Source: Nanobdellati archaeon
Lineage (GTDB): Archaea; EX4484-52; WAPT01
Direction of reading: 5' to 3'
Length of the DNA stretch: 55,794 nucleotides
Assembly: GCA_027038505.1 (NCBI GenBank)
Contig: JALVWC010000013.1
Span: 1 to 55,794 of the forward strand
Shown here piece after piece: positions 19,441 to 28,011 of the stretch (positions within the stretch are counted from its first letter, which is position 1; every line of letters begins with the position of its first letter). The notes beneath the pieces were generated by a model, which searched no databases, was not told the DNA's origin, and worked only from the letters and a program-made list of their open reading frames with translations. Position numbers and translations under genes: made by a program.

Positions 19441-19725
19441 ATGCCTGATTATACGATCAACATAAAGCCCCCGGAGAACATGTATCTGACCGTTGTGGGA
19501 ACGCCCGGACAGCAGCTGGAACTGAAAGCCGGTGAGTTCGCTCAGGTTACATTCGACTATGAGGGAACAACGCTCATCTTTGAGGGCAAACACACATATT
19601 TTGTTGCATCCCTCAAAACCATATCCGATGTTTTTTGGATGATGCTCGCTCTGACCGCAAGAGGTTTCGAAATCAAGCCTAATGAACCTCTCGACATACT
19701 CAAAACGGTACTCAATAAAAAATGA
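19441..19725 (+). CDS. Small conserved-looking protein of unknown function
   Basis: A 94-residue soluble protein starting MPDYTINIKPPENMY; ATG 19441 is chosen for the GGTGAG site and TATA box. The beta-rich first half (GQQLELKAGEFAQVTFDYEG) is followed by a more hydrophobic helix (LKTISDVFWMMLALTARGFE). No cysteines or catalytic motifs are visible. It precedes the zinc-ribbon/Hsp20-like gene by 27 bases and is likely in the same transcript. Family not recognised. Confidence 0.65.
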   Translation: MPDYTINIKPPENMYLTVVGTPGQQLELKAGEFAQVTFDYEGTTLIFEGKHTYFVASLKTISDVFWMMLALTARGFEIKPNEPLDILKTVLNKK

Positions 19726-19752
19726 TTAAAAACGATGAGTGTGTGAATCGCC

Positions 19753-20400
19753 ATGTTCAACAAAAAATGCAAAAGATGTGGAGCTGAACTGGAAAACGAA
19801 TGGAGATTCTGCCCCTTTTGTGGTGAAAAAATAGAGTCGAGATGGAAGAGCTTCTGGGAGTTCGGTGTGGAAGATCTGTTGGAAAAGATGTTCTCGATCA
19901 CCAACGAGATGTTCAGAGAGCTGATGGGAATGGAAGACGACGGAAAAAACAAGGATGCGGAGGTTCTTCCTTTCAGAAGAGACACATCCACACAAGTTGT
20001 GAGGATAAGGATAACGCCGGATGGTGTGAAAATTGAGGGTAACGCCGCCGGAGAGAACAAATCAGCGAACGGAACTGAATCTGTGGATAGAGAAGTAAGC
20101 CCGCTGAGGAAACCGAGGAAAAATAAAAAGTTCAGTAAGGTGGTGGAGCCGAAACTTCTGAGGTTCGTGAAGAAAAAAAACGGGGAGATAGAGGTGGAAC
20201 TGGAAGTCGAGGATATAAAAAAACCAGAGGATATTGAAATCCTTCAGCTTGATGAGTCCGCGGAGTTCAGAGCATATGGAAAGAACAAGATGTACTTCAA
20301 GATTCTGGAAATCCCTTCATCCTATGAACTCGTGGAAAATAAAATAGGAGATAACACAATATATCTCAAATTTGTTCCGAAGGATCCGATTGCTTTCTGA
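19753..20400 (+). CDS. Zinc-ribbon protein with C-terminal Hsp20-like domain
   Basis: A 215-residue protein in three parts. Residues 6-24 form a zinc ribbon (CKRCGAEL...CPFCGEKI). Residues about 70-140 are a variable Lys/Glu-rich linker. Residues about 145-212 have an alpha-crystallin/p23-like beta pattern (EVELEVEDIKKPEDIEI, MYFKILEIPSSYEL, NTIYLKF). By analogy to Hsp20-fold proteins it may bind partner proteins, but no function is established. It converges on the eS6 gene. Confidence 0.7.
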   Translation: MFNKKCKRCGAELENEWRFCPFCGEKIESRWKSFWEFGVEDLLEKMFSITNEMFRELMGMEDDGKNKDAEVLPFRRDTSTQVVRIRITPDGVKIEGNAAGENKSANGTESVDREVSPLRKPRKNKKFSKVVEPKLLRFVKKKNGEIEVELEVEDIKKPEDIEILQLDESAEFRAYGKNKMYFKILEIPSSYELVENKIGDNTIYLKFVPKDPIAF

Positions 20401-20436
20401 AGACTGCAGGAAAAATAGAATTCTACTGTTTTGTTT

Positions 20437-20841
20437 TCATGCTGTTTGTGTCTGTTCTTCTTCCTTCTTTCCGAGGATCTCTTCGAGCTTCTGTTTGCCC
20501 TCCTTAACCACCACGCAGTTTATCTGTACTATGTCGTCCGCTATAACATCTCCTCTGACTGTCTTTCTCCTTTTAACGCCTTTCTCTTTGGGTCTGTAAC
20601 CCACACCACCCGAAAGAAGAAGCCTTTTTCTGCCGGTGCCTTCAACACCCTTCTTCATGGGAAAACCGTCCTTATCACTGCCTCCGGTTATTTTGAGCTT
20701 GTATCCCGGCAGATTAATTATACCTCCGTCAAATTCATCCCCTATCTTAAGACCGAAAAGGTTCTCTATTTTGCTCTGCTCGACCTCTTTTTGGTAGCTT
20801 TTCCCCGTCGTGGGATCGTTTATGACGAACTTAACGTTCAT
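20437..20841 (-). CDS. rps6e: Small ribosomal subunit protein eS6
   Basis: A 134-residue archaeal eS6 with the family core KFVINDPTTGKSYQ, GDEFDGGIINLPGYKLKITGGSDKDGFPM and RKRLLLSGGVGYRP, then KGVKRRKTVRGD. ATG 20841 is chosen because GGTGATGG lies upstream; an in-frame ATG lies at 20850. In many archaea rps6e is followed by aIF2-gamma. Here a divergent unknown gene separates it from aIF2-gamma, which is on the opposite strand. The C-terminus is acidic (KLEEILGKKEEEQTQTA). Confidence 0.95.
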   Translation of the reverse strand: MNVKFVINDPTTGKSYQKEVEQSKIENLFGLKIGDEFDGGIINLPGYKLKITGGSDKDGFPMKKGVEGTGRKRLLLSGGVGYRPKEKGVKRRKTVRGDVIADDIVQINCVVVKEGKQKLEEILGKKEEEQTQTA

Positions 20842-20930
20842 CACCATCACCTCTTCAAAGAAGACACCACTTATTCATGCTGCAACTTTTTTAAAATTAA
20901 TTCTCAGAGTTTGATAACGGTAGGTTCCAC

Positions 20931-21674
20931 ATGGAAAGCCGTGATCCTGAATCGTGCCTATCGACATATCTGCGGGATGTTCTTAGAGAAAAATTTGAAA
21001 AATTCAATGAGCTTTATAATGCTGTCTGCGCTCACGAGGAAGGAAAACCCGTGAATGTGAGCTCTCACCACACATGTCCCGCGTGCGGTAACAATACAGT
21101 GACGAGGTACGGATATTTAAGCGGAGGGAGCTTTCTTGACAGCGAGGAGCTCTATCTTTACGATATAATGAGCTGCGGGGTTTGTGGATGGAAACAGGTT
21201 AGCAACATCCCTTTATCCCTTCTAATTAGGTATTCGGATGATGGCAGAATTCCTGAAAAGGGATACATCTACCGGACGGAAGACGGCCTTATGATCACAG
21301 TATGCTCCCCGCTGGAGGGCTGCGCCCTCGAGGATGTGAGGTGGGATGATTTGGGGTCTGCGGGGATTTCCGTCAGTGGAGGAAAGCTTGAGGTTAACTT
21401 CTTCAGCAAGAAGATGATGGAAAGTGTTCTGTATTTCCAGACGGGAGGGAAATCCTGCACGCTGGGAAACATAGTTGAAAATGTACCTTCCTGTGGAAAA
21501 GATGCCATGACAAGATGGAAGAAGAAAAACGACACGATATCCGTTTACATCGGGCCTCCGCTCAGAGATGAAGAGGATTTCTTAAACATACCCCCGTATT
21601 ATGAGGTGTGGGTACTTGAGGATTCCGATCTTCGAGATAAACTTGAGATATATTCCTTTTCCAGAAATTTTTAG
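20931..21674 (+). CDS. Zinc-binding protein of unknown function
   Basis: A 247-residue soluble protein with a treble-clef or ribbon-type zinc site: CPACGNNTV at about 49-57 and CGVCGW at about 82-87. The middle and C-terminal parts contain further single cysteines and a beta-rich pattern with no recognised motif. It is divergent from rps6e (89-base spacer) and precedes aIF2-gamma. The ATG lies close to an AT-rich promoter. Not recognised; a nucleic-acid-binding role is only a guess from the ribbon. Confidence 0.65.
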   Translation: MESRDPESCLSTYLRDVLREKFEKFNELYNAVCAHEEGKPVNVSSHHTCPACGNNTVTRYGYLSGGSFLDSEELYLYDIMSCGVCGWKQVSNIPLSLLIRYSDDGRIPEKGYIYRTEDGLMITVCSPLEGCALEDVRWDDLGSAGISVSGGKLEVNFFSKKMMESVLYFQTGGKSCTLGNIVENVPSCGKDAMTRWKKKNDTISVYIGPPLRDEEDFLNIPPYYEVWVLEDSDLRDKLEIYSFSRNF

Positions 21675-21772
21675 CTGGGTTCAATAAAGCTTTGCTTTTG
21701 CTGAGTAACAAATTTAAAAGGCACTGTCTCAATTAGTTTATTCCACCTTAACGGATATTGATGGTGATACTT

Positions 21773-23035
21773 GTGGCTGGAAAGGAAAAAGAACATGAAG
21801 CTGAGGTTTCTATAGACCCGCGGGAGATCTCGCAGATGAACATAGGGATGATAGGGCATGTTGATCACGGCAAAACCACTCTGACCGAAGCGCTCACCGG
21901 CAAATTTACGGATGAACACAGCGAGGAGTTGAAAAGAGGCATATCCATAAGGCTGGGTTATGCTGACTTCACCATCAGAAAGTGCCCGAAATGTGATGTA
22001 CCCCAAGCATACACAGTACTTCCCGTTTGCTTTTACTGTGGATCGCAGACGGAACCCGTAAAAACTGCCTCCATAGTGGACTGTCCGGGACACGAAACTC
22101 TCATGGCTACCACCCTGACGGGAGCGGCGCTCATGGACTATGCTATTCTCGTAATCGCCGCCAACGAACCCTGCCCAAAGCCGCAGACCGTCGAGCATTT
22201 TATGGCGGCGGAAATAGCCGGTATTGAGAAGTTCATAGTGGTGCAGAACAAAATTGACCTCGTTGATGAAGAACAGGCAAGGGAAAATTACCGTCAGATA
22301 AGGGAATTCCTTAAGGGTACGAAGGCCGAAAATGCCCCGATAATTCCGGTTTCAGCTCAGCTCAGGGCAAACATCGACGTTCTTCTCTATGCCATAGACA
22401 GAGAATTTCCCGCTCCAAAGAGAGACCTGACTAAGAGTCCGCTCATGTACGTGGCAAGAAGCTTTGATGTGAATAAGCCGGGTACAAGCATAGAGAAGCT
22501 TGTTGGGGGTGTTCTTGGAGGCAGCATAATGCAGGGTAAACTCAAGGTTGGGGACGAAATAGAGATAAGACCCGGAATAAGGGGCGAGGACGGAAGGTAC
22601 CACTCCGTAATAACCGAAATTACGAGCCTCATGCAGGGCAATAAAAGACTTGAGGAGGCAACGCCCGGTGGACTTGTTGCCATTGGGACGCTTCTCGACC
22701 CTGCTTTCACCAAAGCCGATGCGATGGTGGGGAACATTATCGGACATGTGAACGAGCTACCGCCTGTGTACTACGATGTTGTGCTCGAGTATCATCCTCT
22801 TGAAAGGATTTTGGAGAGCGGCGAGAAGTTCAAGGTTGAGAGAATAAATCCCGGCACACCGCTTCTCATGAATGTTGGCACGGCAAGAACCGTTGGTGTG
22901 TGCACGAAAGGTGGCAGCGACACGATAGAAGCAAAGCTAAAGCTTCCCATCTGCGCGCAGCCCGGAAGCAAGATAGCGCTATCCATGCAGATAGATGGAA
23001 GATGGAGATTGGTGGGTTACGGAGTTCTAAAGTGA
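21773..23035 (+). CDS. eif2g: Translation initiation factor aIF2 subunit gamma
   Basis: The GTPase subunit of aIF2, which delivers Met-tRNAi to the ribosome. It has G1 GMIGHVDHGKTT, G3 DCPGHE, G4 NKID and G5 SAQ, plus the zinc-binding insertion CPKCDVPQAYTVLPVCFYCG typical of the gamma subunit. It ends in the family's GWRWRLVGYG-like strand (DGRWRLVGYGVL). GTG 21773 with GGTGAT upstream gives MAGKEKE; ATG 21761 is an alternative. Length about 420 residues is normal. A TATA-like TTTAAAAGG lies near 21712. Confidence 0.96.
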   Translation: MAGKEKEHEAEVSIDPREISQMNIGMIGHVDHGKTTLTEALTGKFTDEHSEELKRGISIRLGYADFTIRKCPKCDVPQAYTVLPVCFYCGSQTEPVKTASIVDCPGHETLMATTLTGAALMDYAILVIAANEPCPKPQTVEHFMAAEIAGIEKFIVVQNKIDLVDEEQARENYRQIREFLKGTKAENAPIIPVSAQLRANIDVLLYAIDREFPAPKRDLTKSPLMYVARSFDVNKPGTSIEKLVGGVLGGSIMQGKLKVGDEIEIRPGIRGEDGRYHSVITEITSLMQGNKRLEEATPGGLVAIGTLLDPAFTKADAMVGNIIGHVNELPPVYYDVVLEYHPLERILESGEKFKVERINPGTPLLMNVGTARTVGVCTKGGSDTIEAKLKLPICAQPGSKIALSMQIDGRWRLVGYGVLK

Positions 23036-23144
23036 AAAATAATAAATCGCAATTTCCCACCAACTCAAATAAATTAAAATCATCAAAATCAAAAAGAAAA
23101 ATAAAAGAATGAAATGCAAGAAATTGAGAGTATGAGCTGTTCAC

Positions 23145-23339
23145 TTATTTGGTTTCCTCAATTTTTATGCACTGCACGGGGCAGATATTTGCGGCATCCT
23201 GATTGCATCCGATTTCCTCCACTTCCGTCTTTATTGGTTTTGCCTTGCCATCGTCGCCCATCTCCCAGTTATCCGGGCAGACTGAAACACAGGCCCCGCA
23301 ACCTATACAAGCCTCTCTGTCATGAACTATTCTGTACAT
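23145..23339 (-). CDS. Monocluster [4Fe-4S] ferredoxin
   Basis: A 64-residue electron carrier. CIGCGACVSVCP supplies three cluster cysteines with the C-x2-C-x2-C-x3-C pattern, and ANICPVQCI supplies the CP cysteine at the other end. The second half lacks a complete C-x2-C-x2-C set, so one [4Fe-4S] cluster with a possible disulfide is expected, as in Pyrococcus-type ferredoxins. It follows the DUF1858 gene by 13 bases and is likely cotranscribed. Confidence 0.92.
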   Translation of the reverse strand: MYRIVHDREACIGCGACVSVCPDNWEMGDDGKAKPIKTEVEEIGCNQDAANICPVQCIKIEETK

Positions 23340-23352
23340 TTTTCATCACCCC

Positions 23353-23619
23353 CTATTTCTCTTCTTTCCCATCTTCCAAGGATTTTCTAATATTTTCTAT
23401 GGTTTCATTTATTTCGGACACGACTCTTTTAATATCCTCCTCGGTCATTCCGTGAGCGAGAAGTCCGTCCCGGAGAGTCTCCATCATCGCTATCTGGCAT
23501 CCTATGCAGTGCAGACCGTACTTCAGAAGGACGGGCACGGCTTCAGGATAATTTGCCACCACCTCTCCTATTGGCATATCCTCACTGACATATTTTTTGC
23601 CTGCGGTGTCCTCGGGCAT
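23353..23619 (-). CDS. DUF1858-domain protein (redox-type CxxC)
   Basis: An 88-residue protein with the DUF1858 pattern: MPIGEVVANYPEAVPVLLKYG, then LHCIGCQIA (CxxC, about residues 38-41) and ETLRDGLLAHGM. Such small helical domains are found alone or in front of hybrid-cluster and disulfide-reductase proteins; biochemical function is not established. Pairing with a ferredoxin supports a redox role by inference. It is 25 bases downstream of the TIM-barrel gene. Confidence 0.85.
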   Translation of the reverse strand: MPEDTAGKKYVSEDMPIGEVVANYPEAVPVLLKYGLHCIGCQIAMMETLRDGLLAHGMTEEDIKRVVSEINETIENIRKSLEDGKEEK

Positions 23620-23644
23620 GTAACATTCCTAGGCACAAAAATAT

Positions 23645-24505
23645 TTATTTGGATGCCTTGTAAATCTTCCCCAGCATTTTCTTCAGGTTTTTGATGGACC
23701 TCAACATTTCCCTGAGACCGACAACCTCCACATTAAAGTATAAGGGCTTGTTTTCAGCTTTCTGAAGGAGGACCGGCAGGAATTCGTCATAATCTATGAT
23801 GTTGTTCTCGTCTATCGCCACATGATCCCTCATACCATCAAAGCCATGAATGTGCATCGCCACCAGCCTCTTGACATGAATCTTTTTTATGACCGCTTCT
23901 TTATCCTTTCCCGCGAAGAGGTGAGGTACGTCCAGAACAAAGTAAAGATCTTCAACATTTTTCAGGATCCTCTCTATTTCCTTCATGCTTGAGCCGTACG
24001 GCTCTGAGAGTGAGGGTACGTACGGCACATTTTCGATCACGACTCTGACCTTTTTTCTCTTTCCGTATCTGACCAAGCTCTCGAGGCGGGAAATCAAAAT
24101 GTCCTCCACCTCTCTCCGCTTCAGGTAGAAGGGTGCATTTCCAGCATGAAAAAGAACGTAAGAAGCTCCAAGCGCCTCTCCAATGTCTATGGTTGCCTTC
24201 GCTTCCCTGAGAATTGCTTTCTCAAGCGCAAGCGAAGGGTTCGCAAGATTGAGGTTCAGAATCGGTCCATGAATACCAATCGGCGTCTCCTCTCCAACAA
24301 GCGACAGAACCGTTTCGGCAACCTCGTCCCTTTGGTCAAGCAAAGCGAAATTTCCGCGAGCGTTCTCCAGCCATATCTCGCAGAATTCCATAGCCTCAGC
24401 ACATTTTCTTGCGAGTTTATTGTCCAGAAGTTTTCTGAACTCCTCCAACGAGTGAAACGCGAAAAACCCTCCGATGAGAATTTCCCTGTTTTTTTCGGAG
24501 ACCAT
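23645..24505 (-). CDS. Xylose-isomerase/endonuclease IV-like TIM-barrel protein
   Basis: A 286-residue protein of the AP-endonuclease-2 TIM-barrel superfamily. Strand-end motifs include IGIHGPIL, YVLFHAGN, VVIENVP, YFVLDVPHLF, VAMHIHGFDG and YFNVEV. His, Glu and Asp residues are placed for metal binding. It could be a sugar-phosphate isomerase/epimerase-like enzyme or a nuclease; the substrate cannot be assigned. ATG 24505 with GAGGT upstream is preferred to a TTG at 24535. It follows cobO closely, so it is probably in the nrdR-nrdJ-cobO transcript. Confidence 0.8.
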   Translation of the reverse strand: MVSEKNREILIGGFFAFHSLEEFRKLLDNKLARKCAEAMEFCEIWLENARGNFALLDQRDEVAETVLSLVGEETPIGIHGPILNLNLANPSLALEKAILREAKATIDIGEALGASYVLFHAGNAPFYLKRREVEDILISRLESLVRYGKRKKVRVVIENVPYVPSLSEPYGSSMKEIERILKNVEDLYFVLDVPHLFAGKDKEAVIKKIHVKRLVAMHIHGFDGMRDHVAIDENNIIDYDEFLPVLLQKAENKPLYFNVEVVGLREMLRSIKNLKKMLGKIYKASK

Positions 24506-24537
24506 TCTATCGACCTCGTTTACCGAAAGACTCAACT

Positions 24538-25281
24538 TCAGTATTCTATACCCTTCCTTGCAGGTATGCCTCTTCTCCAGGGGTGTTTTACCTCCCTCAT
24601 CTCCGTCACGAGGTCGGCAACCTCCAGAATTTCCGGAGGGGCATCCCTTCCCGTTATGATTATCTCCACACCCTTCTTTCTGTTCTTGATGATCTCCACC
24701 ACCTCATCCACACCCACAAGCCCCTTATTTATGGCATGTGTAATCTCATCAAGAACTATAACGTCATATGTGCCGTTGAGAGCATATTCCCTGAACATGC
24801 GTATGGCCTTCCTTGTCCGGAGGTAATCCTCATCATGTATCAGAAAGCAGTACCTGCATGCACCGCAATTCAACACATCTCTCTCCGAGGTATAATTACG
24901 TGGACACAGTTGTTTCTGCGTGCCGTTGTAGGCGGAGATTTTTATCTGTTTGCCCATCTTCACGCATCCCGTGCCAAATTGCTCGATTCTGATGAGCTTG
25001 TCCAGAAAGTTCGTTATGGACTTCACCTCTCCGGTGTAGTAACCGCCCTTCAGAAATTGAAAAATAAAAACTCTGTAACCATGACCCGCAGCCCTGAGTG
25101 CAAGGCCAAGAGAAGCCGTGGTCTTGCCCTTTCCATCGCCCGTATAAACCTGAACCAACCCGGGGCCCCTGATCTCTACGGGCATCTCGGCCATTGACGT
25201 GGATGCGCTCTCCGTACTGCTTTCAGCCTGCGGCTGGATTTCGGATGGTTGTGCTCTTTCCGCACCATTTCCGTTGATCAT
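24538..25281 (-). CDS. cobO: Cob(I)alamin adenosyltransferase, CobO type
   Basis: This enzyme adenosylates corrinoids to give coenzyme B12. The P-loop GDGKGKTTA is at 48-56 and the core has VIVLDEITHAINKGL and the IIITGRDAPPEILEVADLVTEM segment of CobO/BtuR enzymes. Two features are unusual: an N-terminal polar extension of about 35 residues, and a cysteine-rich insertion at about 106-145 (Cys 106, 126, 139, 142 and 145, with NCGACRYC) that could bind metal. It sits directly downstream of the B12-dependent ribonucleotide reductase, which needs its product. Confidence 0.9.
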   Translation of the reverse strand: MINGNGAERAQPSEIQPQAESSTESASTSMAEMPVEIRGPGLVQVYTGDGKGKTTASLGLALRAAGHGYRVFIFQFLKGGYYTGEVKSITNFLDKLIRIEQFGTGCVKMGKQIKISAYNGTQKQLCPRNYTSERDVLNCGACRYCFLIHDEDYLRTRKAIRMFREYALNGTYDVIVLDEITHAINKGLVGVDEVVEIIKNRKKGVEIIITGRDAPPEILEVADLVTEMREVKHPWRRGIPARKGIEY

Positions 25282-25354
25282 ACCTCATCGACCTGCATGG
25301 AAAGCGAGCGAACCGCAAATGGAATTTATATGAAGGGTCGTTCTTCAACCGGAA

Positions 25355-27526
25355 TCAGCATGTTTGGCACGATTTTGCATCACTCTTCTCCTTCTTTTTG
25401 TCCTCCCTGTACTCTATGTTCAGTACCTGCTGGCTCCTGCACCTGTCCCTGTACACGGTTATGCCCTTGCACTTGAGCTTATAGGCAAGCCAGTAAACCT
25501 TCTCCACGTCCTGCGGCGTGGCGTGGTGCGGTAAATTTACAGTCTTGGATACCGCGTTGTCCGTATACTTCTGGAAAGCAGCTTGCATCCTAACGTGCCA
25601 CTCCGGTGCTATGTCGTGTGCTGTGACAAATATTCTTTTGAGTTCTTCAGGCATACCGTCTATGTGCTGAATTGAACCCATCTTGGAGACTTTCTTCATG
25701 AGCTCCTCGCTGTAAAGTCCCATCCTCTTCGCCATCTCTATGAAAAGCGGGTTGATCTCTATGAGCTCCTCTCCACCCAGTATATTTTTCCTCACATAGG
25801 AGATGGCGAAGATAGGTTCTATACCGCTGGAGGCTCCGGCTATTATGCTTATCGTCCCCGTGGGGGCTATGGTGGTTGTTGTTGCATTCCTCAGCTTGTC
25901 ATAACCTCTCTCGGGCCATACGCTCAGCTCGAAGTTGGGAAAGCTCCCCCTTTCCTCGGCAAGCTCAACTGAAGCTTCCTTGCTCTTCTCGTTTATGAAT
26001 TTCATAATCTTCTCCGCCATTTTTGTAGCTTTGTCCGAGTTGTAGGGTATGCCCATCTTTATCAGCAGATCTGCAAAACCCATAACTCCAAGTCCGATCT
26101 TTCTGTTGGCCTTCGTCATCTTTTCTATCTGCTTAAGAGGGTATTTGTTCATATCGATTACATTATCGAGGAAGTGCACGGCTGTCTTCACAGTGTATTC
26201 TAACCTTTCCCAGTCGATGTAGGGTTTACCGTCATCCATAACCACGAACTTGCCCAGATTGATGGATCCGAGATTACAGGACTCATAGGAGAGAAGGGGT
26301 TGCTCCCCGCAGGGATTTGTGCCCTCTATTCTCCCAAGAGCAGGGGTCGGGTTGTGTCTGTTTATTTCATCGATGAATATCACACCCGGGTCTCCGCATT
26401 TCCACGCCATGAGCACCAGAAGATCCCACACCTCTCTTGCTGGAAGCTCTCTTACAACCTCTCCGTTCCTCGGATTGATGAGAGGGTATGTATCGTTGCT
26501 CTTCACAGCGTCCATGAAAGCGTCAGTCACAGCCACGGATATGTTAAAGTTTGTGAGCACGCCTTCCCGTTCCTTGCACGTAATGAACTCAAGTATGTCC
26601 GGATGATCAACATTGAGCACACCCATGTTGGCTCCTCTTCTTCTACCACCCTGCTTTATCACATCCGTCACGACATCGAAGATGCGCATGAAGGATACCG
26701 GCCCGGAGGCAACGCCGTGTGTGCTCTTAACTATGTCGCCTTTGGGTCTCAGTCTGGAAAAGCTGAAGCCGGTACCGCCGCCACTTTTATGTATCATGGC
26801 CGTGTATTTCACAGCATCAAAGATGCTCCCTATATCATCCTCTATAGGCAGAACGAAACATGCCGATAACTGCTGGAGAGGTGTGCCAGCATTCATGAGT
26901 GTGGGTGAGTTCGGCAAAAACTCAAGAGAGGTCATGAGTTTGTAAAACTTTTCTTCCGTTTCCTTAACCTCATCAGGAGTTTTACCGTAAAATCTATCGG
27001 CTTTTGCTATGTTGTGCGCAACACGCCTGAACATACCCGCAACCGTTTCTATAGGCTTGCCGTCCTCATCCTTCATTAAGTACCGGTTTTTGAGTACGAT
27101 TATCGAGTTGATGGGAAGTTTGAGTTCATCAACCACACCCAGCGCTGCCTTTATTTCTCTTATTCTCGCTCTCTCCCTCCTGTATGCTATGTAAGCTCTC
27201 GCGGTTCTGTCATGACCTCTCTTGATCAGAACCTCCTCCACGATATCCTGTATGTCCTCCACGGAGGGAATCTCACCGGGTTTGAACCTCCGATTGAGCA
27301 CCATTACAACCTCATCCGCTATTGACTCCGCCATCTTTCTGTCATGTCCGCCAACGGCCTGGGCTGCTTTAAAAATAGCATTAACGATCTTCTCCTTTTC
27401 GAAGGGCACAATCCTGCCATCCCTTTTTCTGACCTTTTTTATGTGGTTTTTCACCATCTCGCCCGCTTCCTTTTTATTTTCTTTCTGCTGTCCCTCATCT
27501 TCGACTTTCCTTTTTTCACAGCTCAC
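25355..27526 (-). CDS. nrdJ: Ribonucleoside reductase, class II, adenosylcobalamin-dependent
   Basis: This enzyme makes deoxynucleotides using a B12-generated thiyl radical. The 723-residue protein begins with an ATP-cone (VRKRDGRIVPFEKEKIVNAI, about 32-51). The catalytic barrel shows SACFVLPIEDD, the radical-site segment NPCGEQPLLSYESCNLGSINL, an APTGTISIIAG loop and the C-terminal redox pair SCQTC. The GTG start at 27526 overlaps the nrdR stop by four bases, so translation is coupled. No class I or III partner genes are nearby. Confidence 0.95.
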   Translation of the reverse strand: MSCEKRKVEDEGQQKENKKEAGEMVKNHIKKVRKRDGRIVPFEKEKIVNAIFKAAQAVGGHDRKMAESIADEVVMVLNRRFKPGEIPSVEDIQDIVEEVLIKRGHDRTARAYIAYRRERARIREIKAALGVVDELKLPINSIIVLKNRYLMKDEDGKPIETVAGMFRRVAHNIAKADRFYGKTPDEVKETEEKFYKLMTSLEFLPNSPTLMNAGTPLQQLSACFVLPIEDDIGSIFDAVKYTAMIHKSGGGTGFSFSRLRPKGDIVKSTHGVASGPVSFMRIFDVVTDVIKQGGRRRGANMGVLNVDHPDILEFITCKEREGVLTNFNISVAVTDAFMDAVKSNDTYPLINPRNGEVVRELPAREVWDLLVLMAWKCGDPGVIFIDEINRHNPTPALGRIEGTNPCGEQPLLSYESCNLGSINLGKFVVMDDGKPYIDWERLEYTVKTAVHFLDNVIDMNKYPLKQIEKMTKANRKIGLGVMGFADLLIKMGIPYNSDKATKMAEKIMKFINEKSKEASVELAEERGSFPNFELSVWPERGYDKLRNATTTTIAPTGTISIIAGASSGIEPIFAISYVRKNILGGEELIEINPLFIEMAKRMGLYSEELMKKVSKMGSIQHIDGMPEELKRIFVTAHDIAPEWHVRMQAAFQKYTDNAVSKTVNLPHHATPQDVEKVYWLAYKLKCKGITVYRDRCRSQQVLNIEYREDKKKEKSDAKSCQTC

Positions 27527-28011
27527 ACAACATCACCCTTCATCATCGTGTCTGACGGTTTCGTCTCCTTTTTGAGAAGCATGATCTCCCGCGTGAAGGA
27601 ATCAACATCTTTGAACTCCTTATAAACGGATGCGAATCTTATGTATGCGACATGATCAAGCTCTCTGAGCTTTCTCATGACTATCTCCCCTATTTCCCTG
27701 CTGCTCACCTCCACACCATCGCTCTTCCTCACCTCGCTTTCCACCTCCTCAACAATGCGATCTATTGCTTCTATGCTAATCGGCTTTTTTTCACAGGCCT
27801 TCATTATCCCCCTTCTCACTTTTTCCCTGTCGAACCTCTCCCGTCTGCCGTCCTTCTTTATGACATATATATCCATCCTTTCCACTCTCTCGTAGGTGGT
27901 GAAGCGCCTCTCGCACTTAAGACACATCCTCCTTCTTCTGATTGCATCATCTCCTACATCCCTCGTCTCTATCACCTTGCTCTCCGAAAACCCGCAATAC
28001 GGACATTTCAC
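27523..28011 (-). CDS. nrdR: NrdR transcription regulator of ribonucleotide reductase
   Basis: NrdR represses nrd genes in response to ATP/dATP. The 162-residue protein has the N-terminal zinc ribbon (CPYCGFSESKVIETRD, then RRMCLKCERRFTTYE) and an ATP-cone (VIKKDGRRERFDREKV...). Length and order match bacterial NrdR. NrdR is common in bacteria and known in only some archaea, so transfer is plausible. It is the first gene of the nrdR-nrdJ-cobO unit. Confidence 0.95.
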   Translation of the reverse strand: MKCPYCGFSESKVIETRDVGDDAIRRRRMCLKCERRFTTYERVERMDIYVIKKDGRRERFDREKVRRGIMKACEKKPISIEAIDRIVEEVESEVRKSDGVEVSSREIGEIVMRKLRELDHVAYIRFASVYKEFKDVDSFTREIMLLKKETKPSDTMMKGDVV

